Of a DNA stretch of 64,000 bases, positions 17,146-24,902 are shown piece by piece (the first letter of the stretch is position 1; each line of letters starts with the position of its first letter). Origin of the DNA: Guptibacillus hwajinpoensis (GTDB lineage: Bacteria; Bacillota; Bacilli; Bacillales; Bacillaceae_O); NCBI GenBank assembly GCA_016841765.1, contig JAENYN010000011.1, forward strand, positions 34,455-98,454. The letters are read 5' to 3'. Below the pieces are notes generated by a model. The model made no database searches. It worked only from the letters and a program-made list of their open reading frames with translations, and had not been told where the DNA came from. Made by a program: the position numbers and the translations under genes.

Positions 17146-17931
17146 ATGAAAGCGGCGATTTATCAAATGGATATCGTGCCGATGAATCCAGAAGCGAATC
17201 GTGAAAAAGTGAAACGGTGGGCCGGCCATGTCATAAAAGAGGAACAGCCTGATTTACTGGTCCTTCCGGAAATGTGGACAACCGCTTATACCCTTCCTGA
17301 ACTGGACCAGGTTGCCGACCGGGAAGGCGAGCCGACGACCTCGTTTTTGCGGGAACTCGCGCATACGTACGGAGTCAATATTATCGGCGGGTCGATTGCC
17401 AACCGGAAAGGCGGAAAATTTTATAATACGGCGGTGGTGGTGGATAGAAGCGGAACGGTTGTATATCAATATGATAAGATTCATCTTGTTCCGATGCTCA
17501 ATGAGCACCATTACCTTGAAGGCGGGAAAGAGAAGGTCGAGGTATTTGAGCTTGACGGCGTGAAGATGGGCTTGATCATATGTTATGACCTCCGTTTTCC
17601 TGAACTTGCCCGCAAGCTTGCCCTTGAAGGTGCGCAGGTGTTACATATTGTGGCGGAATGGCCGGCGGCAAGGAGGGAACACTGGAAAGCGCTGCAGGTC
17701 GCACGGGCGATTGAAAACCAGATGTATGTATTATCCTGCAACCGGATTGGCGCATATGACGATGTTGAATTTGCAGGGACCTCAATGATTATCGACCCAT
17801 GGGGCGACGTTGTTGCGGCCGGGAGTAAGGAGAATGAGGAGACAATTATAGCCGATGTTTCTTTTAGTGAAGTTCCCCGGGTAAGGAAAGAGGTGCCGAT
17901 TTTTAAAAGCAGAGTTCCGGATCTTTATTGA
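17146..17931 (+). CDS. Nitrilase-superfamily carbon-nitrogen hydrolase (MtnU/omega-amidase-like)
   Basis: 261 aa from ATG at 17146, 5 bases after GGAGGTG. The Glu-Lys-Cys triad is visible: 'LPEMW' (E42), 'YDKIHLVP' (K111) and 'ICYDLRFPE' (C146). This arrangement and the length are typical of omega-amidases that hydrolyse 2-oxoglutaramate or 2-oxosuccinamate, such as B. subtilis MtnU (YkrU). No methionine-salvage genes are adjacent, so the substrate is not certain. A TATAAT box at 17120-17125 may be its -10 element. Confidence 0.82.
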   Translation: MKAAIYQMDIVPMNPEANREKVKRWAGHVIKEEQPDLLVLPEMWTTAYTLPELDQVADREGEPTTSFLRELAHTYGVNIIGGSIANRKGGKFYNTAVVVDRSGTVVYQYDKIHLVPMLNEHHYLEGGKEKVEVFELDGVKMGLIICYDLRFPELARKLALEGAQVLHIVAEWPAARREHWKALQVARAIENQMYVLSCNRIGAYDDVEFAGTSMIIDPWGDVVAAGSKENEETIIADVSFSEVPRVRKEVPIFKSRVPDLY

Positions 17932-17935
17932 TAGT

Positions 17936-18040
17936 ATGACAGCGTTTGCAGGGAACGGTTTCGGATTGGTCGCAGTTCTTGTCACGATTGTTGCCGGCTG
18001 GTTTTCACTTCAGGGACTTGGCGCTCTCTGGAATTCTTAA
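17936..18040 (+). CDS. Possible 34-aa hydrophobic peptide
   Basis: An ATG at 17936 starts a 34-codon frame with one hydrophobic segment ('GLVAVLVTIVAGWFSLQGLG') and ends at TAA 18040. It resembles small membrane or sporulation peptides in composition. There is no convincing ribosome binding site; it starts 4 bp after the preceding stop, so translational re-initiation would be needed. I do not recognise a family. Confidence 0.3.
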   Translation: MTAFAGNGFGLVAVLVTIVAGWFSLQGLGALWNS

Positions 18041-18159
18041 AGAATCGGTCACACAAAAAGGTTTAACACTGCCTGAAAAAAAGGAAACCCGTATAGGAGA
18101 AGTTTTTCCGATTTTGAAAACCTTCATTTTTTCCAATCAACTACACGGGAGGAATTGTC

Positions 18160-18849
18160 ATGGCAAAAGTATTAGCAGTTTTATCAAGCGGCCATACCGA
18201 TGAAGAACACAAATATGAAACAGGCTGGTGGGCGGAAGAGCTGTTCGCGCCCTGGAATTTGCTTCTTGAAGCAGATCACCATCTTACACTGGCTTCCCCT
18301 GAAGGCGGCAAGCCGCAAGTCGATAAGATGAGCATCTCAGATGAATACGATCCAACCGGAAAATATACAGCTTTGTATGATTCCGGAAGAGCAGATAAAA
18401 CGGAGAAGTTATCATCAATCAAGCCCGATGAATATGATGTCGTCCTGGTTGTCGGCGGGCATGGCGCAATGTATGATCTTGCGAAAAATGAAGATCTCCA
18501 CGACATCATCAACAAAATCTATGATAACGGCGGTATTGTTGCTGCGGAGTGCCACGGGCCGGCACCGCTGTTATGGACAAAACGGACTGACGGCAAAAGC
18601 ATCATTTCCGGAAAGAAAGTGACCGGTTATCCAGATGAAATCGAGCCGGAAGGACTGCTCGACATCTTGCCGTTCAGCCTTGAACAGGAAATGAGAAAAA
18701 CAGCCGAGTATCAGCAGGGCGATTTGGAAAAGGCCGGTTTTGCAGTTTGGGCAGACGACCAGATTGTGACCAGCCGGGATCCGTTTTCTTCCGAGCTGAT
18801 GGGGCAGGAACTCGTTAAAGCACTTGAATTGAAAAAAGAAAAAGAGTAA
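18160..18849 (+). CDS. DJ-1/PfpI family protein (Hsp31-like, type 1 glutamine amidotransferase fold)
   Basis: 229 aa. The nucleophile elbow is 'AAECHGPA' (C131-H132). A Glu in 'GWWAEEL' (near 26) probably completes the site, as in the Hsp31/HchA and yeast Hsp31 class. Members are glyoxalase III enzymes and/or holding chaperones acting in carbonyl stress. The ribosome binding site is GGGAGGA. Single-gene unit followed by a strong terminator. Confidence 0.82.
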   Translation: MAKVLAVLSSGHTDEEHKYETGWWAEELFAPWNLLLEADHHLTLASPEGGKPQVDKMSISDEYDPTGKYTALYDSGRADKTEKLSSIKPDEYDVVLVVGGHGAMYDLAKNEDLHDIINKIYDNGGIVAAECHGPAPLLWTKRTDGKSIISGKKVTGYPDEIEPEGLLDILPFSLEQEMRKTAEYQQGDLEKAGFAVWADDQIVTSRDPFSSELMGQELVKALELKKEKE

Positions 18850-18857
18850 TTGCAGAG

Positions 18858-18884
18858 CGGGCCGCAGGGAGCGGCCCGTTTTGT
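18858..18884 (+). terminator. Rho-independent terminator
   Basis: CGGGCCGC pairs with GCGGCCCG and is followed by TTTTGTTT. Confidence 0.85.
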
Positions 18885-19045
18885 TTCTGTTAAGGAAATT
18901 ATAAAATTTTGCGTTGGGGATAAAAGCGAGAAGGGAGTCATCCAGCTCCAGGCGCCAGCGGCTATCGTCATAAGCGGTGATCCCCTCCTGCGGGTACCCC
19001 CGCTTATGCGTACGCCGCTAAGCAGGCGCCCAGCGCTTTTGTTCT
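18882..19045 (+). repeat. Dispersed intergenic repeat, copy 1 (full)
   Basis: About 160 bp shared with 28517-28600 and 31350-31525. It begins TTAAGGAAATTATAAAATTT, continues GAGAAGGGAGTCATCCAGCT and ends GCGCTTTTGTTC. The core has inverted arms (GGCGCCAGCGGC against GCCGCTAAGCAGGCGCC). It resembles the structured intergenic repeats common in Bacillus genomes. No coding potential is claimed. Confidence 0.75.
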
Positions 19046-19181
19046 GGGCCGAGAGATGATGGCGTTGGATAATTTTGCGGCGTGGGTTGGTTTGGCTGGA
19101 ATCTGAAGTAACGGCACTGTGTGGTGGCGTGACGTAATCAGTGCAGTCAAGTTAAGGATCAGATCTTGGCTGCAGTTTGGC

Positions 19182-19272
19182 ATGAAACCGGAAAGGTACG
19201 GCTTGAAAACCAGCCTATATGGCGTGAAAAGAGTTAGATTGCGCATGAAATGTCGTGAGAGTGGCGTGAAAT
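19182..19272 (+). repeat. 21-bp phased GC[A/G][T/C]GAAA repeat array (locus B)
   Basis: Cores [A/G/T]TGAAA start at 19182, 19203, 19224, 19245 and 19266, an exact 21 bp step each time, usually preceded by GC or GGC. Looser copies may extend back to 19078. From 19273 to 19601 I see only AT-rich leader sequence and no gene. Confidence 0.8.
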
Positions 19273-19601
19273 AGCCGGGATTCCGCCTGCAACGGAAATC
19301 AACACTAACGTTTAACAAAGCCTTACAAAAAAAGAAGTCATTCTGTACTGATTCCTTCTTTATTTCGCCTTTTCTGCTAAACCGCAATTGGGCCGATTCG
19401 AAATTTCTCCGGAAGCGGTCAGGTTGGCGTGAAAGGAGTCCAATGTCAAACATTATACTCAGTCTCACTTTAGTAAGGAAGAAATTCCAGTGGAAATCTC
19501 CCAACACAAAAAAGGAAATCCCCCCCATTTTAACGTATTTAAAAGAATATACACTCAAAAACACAATAACCATTCGTATTACTTGAATAGGGGGAATATA
19601 C

Positions 19602-20465
19602 ATGCCCGGGTGGAAACAGCATCTTATACATACAAACAGAGGCCGTTTTGAAATTTTTACGAAAGGTGAGGGAATACCGCTCTGCGTTACGCACCTTTAT
19701 TCGAAGTTCAACGAATCGGGAGATCATTATGCGGAACAGTTCACGGCTTCGCATTATGTCGTTCTCGTCAATTTGCGGGAAGCGGGCCAGTCTGATAAGG
19801 CTGCCGAACCATTCCAATTGGGGATGATTGAATCGGTCTTTGATTTGGAGGCGATCAGGGAAGCCCTTGGCTATGAAACATGGATTTTTGCGGGGCATTC
19901 AACGGGTGGCATGCTCGGACTGGTTTACGGGATTCATGCTTCTTCATCACTCCGTGCCTTGATCATTACCGGGGCAGCGGCACGGGAGTATGCGTCTTCA
20001 ACGCCAGAATGCATCTATAATCAAGATCATCCACAATTCGAAAAAATGCAGAATTTGATTGAAAAGCTGAAAAAATCGGGGCTGACACCCGAACAACGGG
20101 AGAAGCTTGGAGTCGAACGGACAAAGTTGTCGCTATATGATCCTGACAAATACCATGCTCTTTTTGACCCGGCAATCCAGAAAAAAATGTCTGCAGTCCG
20201 GATGAACTTTTTTGCAAGAGAGGTTTTAGTGTTTGGGATAACTGAACAGCTCCACAGCATCAATGTCAAAACGTTGATTTTGTGCGGCCGCCATGACGTC
20301 CAGTGCCCTGTTTTATTTTCAATCGAAATGCACGAGGGGATTCCGGAATCAGAGCTTGTGATTTTTGAAAACAGCAATCATTATCCGTTTTTGGAGGAAA
20401 AGAAGGCCTTTCATGAAGTGGTGGCTGGTTTTTTATCCGTAAATGAAAATGGGGAGGAACCGTGA
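19602..20465 (+). CDS. Alpha/beta-fold hydrolase
   Basis: 287 aa. The nucleophile elbow 'GHSTGG' puts Ser at about 100, the acid is in 'CGRHDVQCP' (near 230) and the His in 'NSNHYPFLEE' (near 262). It has a proline-iminopeptidase-like lid region. The start follows GGGGGAATATAC. It overlaps the peptidase E gene at the stop, so the two are co-transcribed and both may serve peptide turnover. Substrate unknown. Confidence 0.8.
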   Translation: MPGWKQHLIHTNRGRFEIFTKGEGIPLCVTHLYSKFNESGDHYAEQFTASHYVVLVNLREAGQSDKAAEPFQLGMIESVFDLEAIREALGYETWIFAGHSTGGMLGLVYGIHASSSLRALIITGAAAREYASSTPECIYNQDHPQFEKMQNLIEKLKKSGLTPEQREKLGVERTKLSLYDPDKYHALFDPAIQKKMSAVRMNFFAREVLVFGITEQLHSINVKTLILCGRHDVQCPVLFSIEMHEGIPESELVIFENSNHYPFLEEKKAFHEVVAGFLSVNENGEEP

Positions 20466-21163
20466 TGAAACAGATTATCGCCATGGGTGGCGGAGGGTTT
20501 TCGATGGAGCCTGATAACCTGCTGCTCGATCAATATATTTTGGAACAGTCGCCTGCAAAAAAGCCGAAAATATGCTTCCTGCCGACAGCCAGCGGTGATG
20601 CGGAGAGCTATATCAGCCGCTTTTATGATGCGTTCAAACAGCTTGAATGCGAGCCTTCTCACTTATCGCTGTTCAAGCCCCAAACCCGTGACCTGGAAGG
20701 GTTCCTGCTCAGTCAGGATATCATATACGTCGGAGGCGGCAATACAATAAACATGCTTGTGCTGTGGAAAGAGTGGGGTGTCGACCGTATATTGAGAACG
20801 GCGTGGGAACAAGGAATCGTCCTTGCCGGTTTGAGTGCAGGCTCGATCTGCTGGTTTGAAGAAGGGGTGACCGATTCTTTTGGTGACGAACTTGAGCCGA
20901 TGGAAGCACTGGGCTTTTTGCATGGAAGCCATTGCCCTCATTATGACGGGGAAGAAAACCGGCGGCCGGCCTTCGGGAATCTGATCGCTGAGGGGCGGAT
21001 GCGCCCCGGGTATGCAGCAGATGATGGAGCCGCCCTGCATTTCATCGGCACTGACCTGGTGAAATCGGTAAGTTCCCGGCCTGATGCGAAAGTTTATTAT
21101 GTCAGGAAGAATGAAGACAGCGCAGAGCATAGAGAATTGGAAATGGACTATTTAGGTGAATAA
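20465..21163 (+). CDS. Peptidase E-like S51 family protein (YgaJ-type)
   Basis: 232 aa. It starts at ATG 20465 (GGGGAGG 7 bases upstream; a GTG at 20462 is possible). The opening 'MKQIIAMGGGGFSMEPDN' and 'GLSAGSICWFEEGVTDS' (nucleophile Ser about 124) closely match what I know of B. subtilis YgaJ. S51 peptidases cleave Asp-X dipeptides; the YgaJ branch is uncharacterised biochemically. It overlaps the hydrolase gene by one base. Confidence 0.85.
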   Translation: MKQIIAMGGGGFSMEPDNLLLDQYILEQSPAKKPKICFLPTASGDAESYISRFYDAFKQLECEPSHLSLFKPQTRDLEGFLLSQDIIYVGGGNTINMLVLWKEWGVDRILRTAWEQGIVLAGLSAGSICWFEEGVTDSFGDELEPMEALGFLHGSHCPHYDGEENRRPAFGNLIAEGRMRPGYAADDGAALHFIGTDLVKSVSSRPDAKVYYVRKNEDSAEHRELEMDYLGE

Positions 21164-21240
21164 AACTGGCAGTTGGCTTGTCCGTTGTTGAAAAATGTAT
21201 GCTTGTGCTGATACGTTCGTCCACTCCTTTTTGTACAGAT

Positions 21241-21261
21241 TGAATAACCTGTTATCGTAAC
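21241..21261 (+). promoter_or_regulatory. Conserved upstream element of spore-coat-like gene 1
   Basis: TGAATAACCTGTTATCGTAA lies 51 bp before the start codon. The same element with three changes (TGAATATCCTGTTACCGTAC) precedes the paralogue at 22593. Its conservation in otherwise diverged leaders suggests a shared late-sporulation promoter or regulator site. TGAATA resembles a sigma-F/G -35, but no clear -10 was found. Confidence 0.5.
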
Positions 21262-21291
21262 ACCAATTACAAAAAGGAGAGGATGTTCTAG

Positions 21292-22356
21292 ATGCCACTG
21301 TCAAAAATTCCTGTGGTACTTGCCGAACAGGACGTAAGCTTCACAATTGATGAAGAAATCGTCTTTCCAGAACCTGTTCTGGAGATCAAGAAAGTAAAAA
21401 AACGTCTCAAGCTGACCCAATGCCGTTTAATGCTTCCGACAAACACCATCCTGTTGATGGGATTCGTCAGGAAAAACATCCAGTATGCAACACCGGTTGT
21501 CGGTGACGATGAATCTGTCACTTCAAATATCCGGTCGTTTACAGTTGATATTGATTTCTCTACGACGATTGAAATTGATGAGTTCATTAACTTGCCGACA
21601 TCACTCGGGTTCAACACTTCAAATGAATTCGGGTTTCTGCGAAATACGCCACTGCCGTCACCGGGCTTCTCTTCAAAAGATACGTTGATGGCCAACGACC
21701 TATCTGAATTTGATGCTGTAAATACGGAGACGTTCAACGAACTGCCGTACTGTGAGCTGACAGGAACAGCAACATTTGTGGAATACGATGAAGCCCTTGA
21801 CCGTACACAGGGAGTTGTAATTGGCCCAAACGGCGATGAAATTGATGCACCGTTTGAAGAAGGCACATTCACTACAATCATTGAAAAAATGGTTGTCAAC
21901 TTCACTGTGAAAGTGCTTCAGCTGCAACAGATCAATGTTGGAGAGGAAGACAACGGCGACAACGATGACAACGATGACATGCCATATCCGCATTACAAGA
22001 AATGCAAGAAACACGACCGTACTGGCTATGGTTATGACTGCTGCGACAGGAAAGACGGTCACGATGGAAATGCCCGCAAGCCAAAACGAAAAAAATCCGG
22101 CCATTACGGCCATCATGGTTATGACCACTGTGACAAGAAAGACAAATGTGACCACTGTGACAAGAAAGACAAATGCGACCACTGTGACAAGAAAGACAAA
22201 TGCGACCACTGTGACAAGAAAGACAAATGCGACCACCATGGCAAAAAGGACAAATGCGACCACCATTATGGCAAGAAAAGAAGAAAGGAATGTAAGCCGA
22301 AGTCCAGGTGCAAAAAGGTCTGGATCGACCCATCATGTGACGACTACTGGGGTTGA
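21292..22356 (+). CDS. Spore coat/exosporium-like protein with Cys/His/Lys/Asp repeat tail
   Basis: 354 aa. Residues 1-220 share about the whole sequence pattern of the next gene, including 'EPVLEIKKVKKRLKLTQCR' and 'GFVRKNIQYATP', which resembles the SPOCS (DUF3794) module of spore coat and SafA/SipL-type proteins and the CsxC exosporium family. The tail (about 225-354) is acidic, then a tandem 9-residue repeat CDHCDKKDK, and ends rich in K, R and C. The tail could bind metal or crosslink through disulfides. RBS AAAAAGGAGAGG. Coat function is inference. Confidence 0.7.
   Translation: MPLSKIPVVLAEQDVSFTIDEEIVFPEPVLEIKKVKKRLKLTQCRLMLPTNTILLMGFVRKNIQYATPVVGDDESVTSNIRSFTVDIDFSTTIEIDEFINLPTSLGFNTSNEFGFLRNTPLPSPGFSSKDTLMANDLSEFDAVNTETFNELPYCELTGTATFVEYDEALDRTQGVVIGPNGDEIDAPFEEGTFTTIIEKMVVNFTVKVLQLQQINVGEEDNGDNDDNDDMPYPHYKKCKKHDRTGYGYDCCDRKDGHDGNARKPKRKKSGHYGHHGYDHCDKKDKCDHCDKKDKCDHCDKKDKCDHCDKKDKCDHHGKKDKCDHHYGKKRRKECKPKSRCKKVWIDPSCDDYWG
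22123..22275 (+). repeat. In-gene 27-bp tandem repeat
   Basis: Units starting GACCACTGTGACAAG begin at 22123, 22150, 22177 and 22204, with diverged units at 22231 and 22258. They encode the 9-residue CDHCDKKDK repeats. Four units are nearly identical in DNA, so copy number is likely to vary between strains. Confidence 0.9.
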
Positions 22357-22401
22357 TAGAACCTTTTTAAAATAAGTTATTCAGAAAAGAGAGCAATGGT
22401 T

Positions 22402-22446
22402 CCTCATGAAAAAGCCCGTATGCGAATGCGGGCTTTTTCATGAGGG
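22402..22446 (+). terminator. Strong Rho-independent terminator
   Basis: A 17-bp perfect stem (CCTCATGAAAAAGCCCG and its complement) with the internal CTTTTT tract, 46 bp after the coat-like gene. Confidence 0.9.
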
Positions 22447-22592
22447 TTTTCCGTTCCTTGCGGAGGGAGTGAGAGTGCTCTAAAACTCCATCTCCCCCGG
22501 TGGACTTGCTATGACCAGGCTTCTAAGGAATGGCCAATCACAAAATCACAAACCCTTCATGGTTTTTCGTCTATTCCCTTTTCAGCACCAGG

Positions 22593-22613
22593 TGAATATC
22601 CTGTTACCGTACC
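22593..22613 (+). promoter_or_regulatory. Conserved upstream element of spore-coat-like gene 2
   Basis: TGAATATCCTGTTACCGTAC lies 46 bp before the start codon and matches the element at 21241. Both are followed by an AAGGAGAGG ribosome binding site. Confidence 0.5.
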
Positions 22614-22638
22614 TAAATGTAAAGGAGAGGCGAGTGCT

Positions 22639-23409
22639 ATGACCCTGGTTAAAATCCCTGTTGTTTTGGCCGAACCGCATGTCCAGGTTGACATTGAACA
22701 GGAAATCACATTTCCTGAGCCGGTCTTGGAAATCAAGAAAGTGAAAAAACGCCTGAAGCTGACGCAATGCAGGCTGCTTTATCCTACGAAAAAACTTTTT
22801 ATCAGAGGATTTGTACGGAAAAATATCCAGTATGCAACCCCTACTGCTGCGACAGACACAAGCGTCACATCAAACATCCGTTCATTGACTGTTGATATCC
22901 CGTTCAGTGAAACAGTGGAGATAACGGAATTTATCAATTCACCTACAATCCTGCGCGGAAATTCGGAAACGGAATTCGGTTATTTAAAAGAGATGCCGCT
23001 TCCAGATGGATATCCTGGCAAGGATAAACTGCTTGCGAATGACCTATCGGAACATGACATGTATTCGGTCGAATCATTCAATGAACTGCCATATTGCGAA
23101 TTGACAGGATCGGCAACCTTCGTTGAATATGATGAAGCGTTGAACCGTGTCCAGGGCAGGGTGATTTCCCATCAAAAGTGCCACGATGGCAAAGATAAAG
23201 ATGCGCCATTTGAAGAGGGGACCTTCACAAGGCTGCTGGAAAAGATGGTCGTCGAGTTCAAGGTGAAAGTCTTGCAGTTGCAGCAGCTGAATGTAACAAC
23301 CCAGCCGGCTCCAATGTATGATGGCTGTGTGACACCAGTCGGAACGCCGATTTTTGAATGCCTAAAGGATGATAAAAAGAAAAAAGACGACGGCAAAGAC
23401 AAATGCTAA
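22639..23409 (+). CDS. Spore coat/exosporium-like protein, paralogue without repeat tail
   Basis: 256 aa. It is clearly paralogous to the gene at 21292 over its first 225 residues ('IPVVLAEPHVQVDIEQEITF', 'KRLKLTQCRLLYPTKKLFIR', 'NELPYCELTGSATFVEYDEA'). It ends in a short lysine/aspartate tail with a terminal Cys in place of the CDHCDKKDK repeats. The pair likely arose by tandem duplication, and the similar upstream elements suggest expression at the same sporulation stage. Proposed structural role in the spore surface, by analogy only. Confidence 0.7.
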   Translation: MTLVKIPVVLAEPHVQVDIEQEITFPEPVLEIKKVKKRLKLTQCRLLYPTKKLFIRGFVRKNIQYATPTAATDTSVTSNIRSLTVDIPFSETVEITEFINSPTILRGNSETEFGYLKEMPLPDGYPGKDKLLANDLSEHDMYSVESFNELPYCELTGSATFVEYDEALNRVQGRVISHQKCHDGKDKDAPFEEGTFTRLLEKMVVEFKVKVLQLQQLNVTTQPAPMYDGCVTPVGTPIFECLKDDKKKKDDGKDKC

Positions 23410-23417
23410 AAGGTTTA

Positions 23418-23462
23418 AGCGGGCGAAACAAAAACCAGATCGGTTTTTCGCCTGCTTTTTTA
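23418..23462 (+). terminator. Rho-independent terminator
   Basis: AGCGGGCGAAA pairs with TTTCGCCTGCT (one G-T pair), followed by TTTTTTA. Confidence 0.85.
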
Positions 23463-23500
23463 ATGTATAATAAGACCAGCATACATAAAGGGGAAACGAT

Positions 23501-24127
23501 ATGATTGATGAAAAATTGAAGCATGCGCTTGCTGACTCATACGATAACCATGCTGGCGATCGTGAAAAAAATGATGTACAGGATTGGAAGAGCGCAGAAC
23601 GTAATAAGTTTTACCGATTTTTAACTGATGGGGAAAAAACATCGCTGCTTGAAATTGGTGCGGGAACAGGCAAAGACAGCCTGTTTTTTAAAGAAATGGG
23701 ACTGGACGTGCTTGCGACAGATTTGTCACATTCAATGGTAGAGCTGTGCCGCAGCAAAGGGATCAATGCCAGGGTGATGAGCTTTGATGAAATTGATCTT
23801 CCGGAACAATCATTTGATGCGGTCTGGGCGTTGAATTGCCTGCTTCATGTCCCAAAGGCCCAAATCCGGAGCGTACTGGAAGGATTGAAACGGGTCCTGA
23901 AGCCGGGCGGCCTTTTTTACATGGGGGTGTACGGCGGTGAGGACCATGAAGGAATCTGGGAAGAAGATCCGTATAAACCGGCACGCTTCTTTTCCTTTTT
24001 TGAGGATGAACAGTTGAAAGCCTTGCTGTCCGAGTATTTTAAGATTGACTATTTCCAAGTGATCCCTGCCGCTGTCGTTGGCGGGAAATTTCACTTCCAG
24101 TCGATCATTCTGCGGAAGTCTGAATGA
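23501..24127 (+). CDS. Class I SAM-dependent methyltransferase
   Basis: 208 aa, Methyltransf_11/25-like. Motif I 'LLEIGAGTGKDSLFF' (near 50-64), the acidic ribose-binding residue in 'VLATDLS', 'FDAVWALNCLLHVP' and 'LKPGGLFYMGVYGG'. RBS AAAGGGGAAA. Small-molecule substrate; no neighbour identifies it. Confidence 0.85.
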   Translation: MIDEKLKHALADSYDNHAGDREKNDVQDWKSAERNKFYRFLTDGEKTSLLEIGAGTGKDSLFFKEMGLDVLATDLSHSMVELCRSKGINARVMSFDEIDLPEQSFDAVWALNCLLHVPKAQIRSVLEGLKRVLKPGGLFYMGVYGGEDHEGIWEEDPYKPARFFSFFEDEQLKALLSEYFKIDYFQVIPAAVVGGKFHFQSIILRKSE

Positions 24128-24132
24128 AGAGA

Positions 24133-24155
24133 CCGGGACCTTATATAGGTCCCGG
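24133..24155. terminator. Bidirectional hairpin between methyltransferase and SASP genes
   Basis: CCGGGACC and GGTCCCGG form a perfect 8-bp stem between convergent genes. The T-tracts are weak. Confidence 0.6.
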
Positions 24156-24168
24156 CATTAAACAGCCC

Positions 24169-24357
24169 TTACTGCTGCCTTGGCATGTTTTCCTCGGCAT
24201 ATTTGATCATCCGCTTGACCATTTCCCCGCCGACTGATCCGTTGGCACGTGCAGTTGTATCTGCACCCAACTCCACGCCAAATTCAGTGGCTATTTCATG
24301 CTTCATCTGGTCGACCGCATTTTCGGCACCCGGCACCAACAATTTATTCCTTGCCAT
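24169..24357 (-). CDS. Alpha/beta-type small acid-soluble spore protein (SASP)
   Basis: 62 aa. It has the SASP landmarks '[20 protein letters not shown]' (including the GPR protease cleavage region around E-I-A-x-E-F) and '[17 protein letters not shown]'. The protein coats spore DNA in the forespore and protects it from UV and heat; it is degraded at germination by GPR. RBS AGGGGTGA. Expression is expected from sigma-G, but I could not define its promoter with confidence. Confidence 0.95.
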   Translation of the reverse strand: MARNKLLVPGAENAVDQMKHEIATEFGVELGADTTARANGSVGGEMVKRMIKYAEENMPRQQ

Positions 24358-24382
24358 GCTGAATCACCCCTGTGCAGTTATT

Positions 24383-24401
24383 GAACAGTAAGGAACTGTT
24401 C
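24383..24401. promoter_or_regulatory. Palindrome upstream of the SASP gene
   Basis: GAACAGTAAGGAACTGTTC has perfect 7-bp arms and lies 26 bp before the SASP start codon on the minus strand. It could be an operator or a leader hairpin. Confidence 0.35.
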
Positions 24402-24538
24402 AGGCTTAACATATGGATAGAAGCGGTTTATTACCCGTATAAAAATAAGGAAATGGTCTCTTTGACGGCAAACCGGGAAGAAAAGGTTTTTTTATAGGCA
24501 AAAAACCGCCCCAGCGTTTTTTTGCCTTACAAGCTCTG

Positions 24539-24763
24539 TTAAAAAGTCGGCAAGTTGTCCAGATTATTATCGGGATTTCCATCGGCATCAGACCGCAAAT
24601 GTTCCTCGCCGTCACGCCCTGTAAAGACGTTCACATGTTCAATCTTATCGTTTTTCGCCAGATGCTGAGCCTGCTTATAGTCGACGACTTCTCCGGAAGA
24701 AAGCTTGAACTGGACACTGTCGCCGTCGCCGTTTTTACGTACTGCTGTAATCTTATCTTTCAT
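24539..24763 (-). CDS. DUF3892-type small protein
   Basis: 74 aa from the ATG at 24763 (GAGGAGG 8 bases upstream; an ATG two codons earlier is too close to it). 'ITAVRKNGDGDSVQFKLSSG' and 'VDYKQAQHLAKNDKI' match the DUF3892 pattern, followed by a polar Asp/Asn-rich tail ('SDADGNPDNNLDNLPTF'). Function unknown. It is divergent from kynU. Confidence 0.7.
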   Translation of the reverse strand: MKDKITAVRKNGDGDSVQFKLSSGEVVDYKQAQHLAKNDKIEHVNVFTGRDGEEHLRSDADGNPDNNLDNLPTF

Positions 24764-24874
24764 GCTCATCGCCTCCTCACATGTAGTATGGGGAGCAAAC
24801 CTTTTCATTATGCACCACGAATTCCCGGGTGCTGCGGCATAATGGCAGAAATAAGCGAATCCTTATACAATGAA

Positions 24875-24888
24875 AGAAAGCGCTGTCA
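24875..24888. promoter_or_regulatory. Weak cre-like site before kynU
   Basis: AGAAAGCGCTGTCA matches the CcpA consensus at 12 of 14 positions and lies between a possible -10 (TATACAAT, 24864) and the kynU ribosome binding site. Low confidence. Confidence 0.25.
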
Positions 24889-24902
24889 AAGGAGGAGAAC
24901 GT

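Noticed and set aside
19004..19603. 199-codon minus-strand ORF
   Set aside because: It spans a dispersed repeat, the locus B array and the leader of the hydrolase gene; no start signal.
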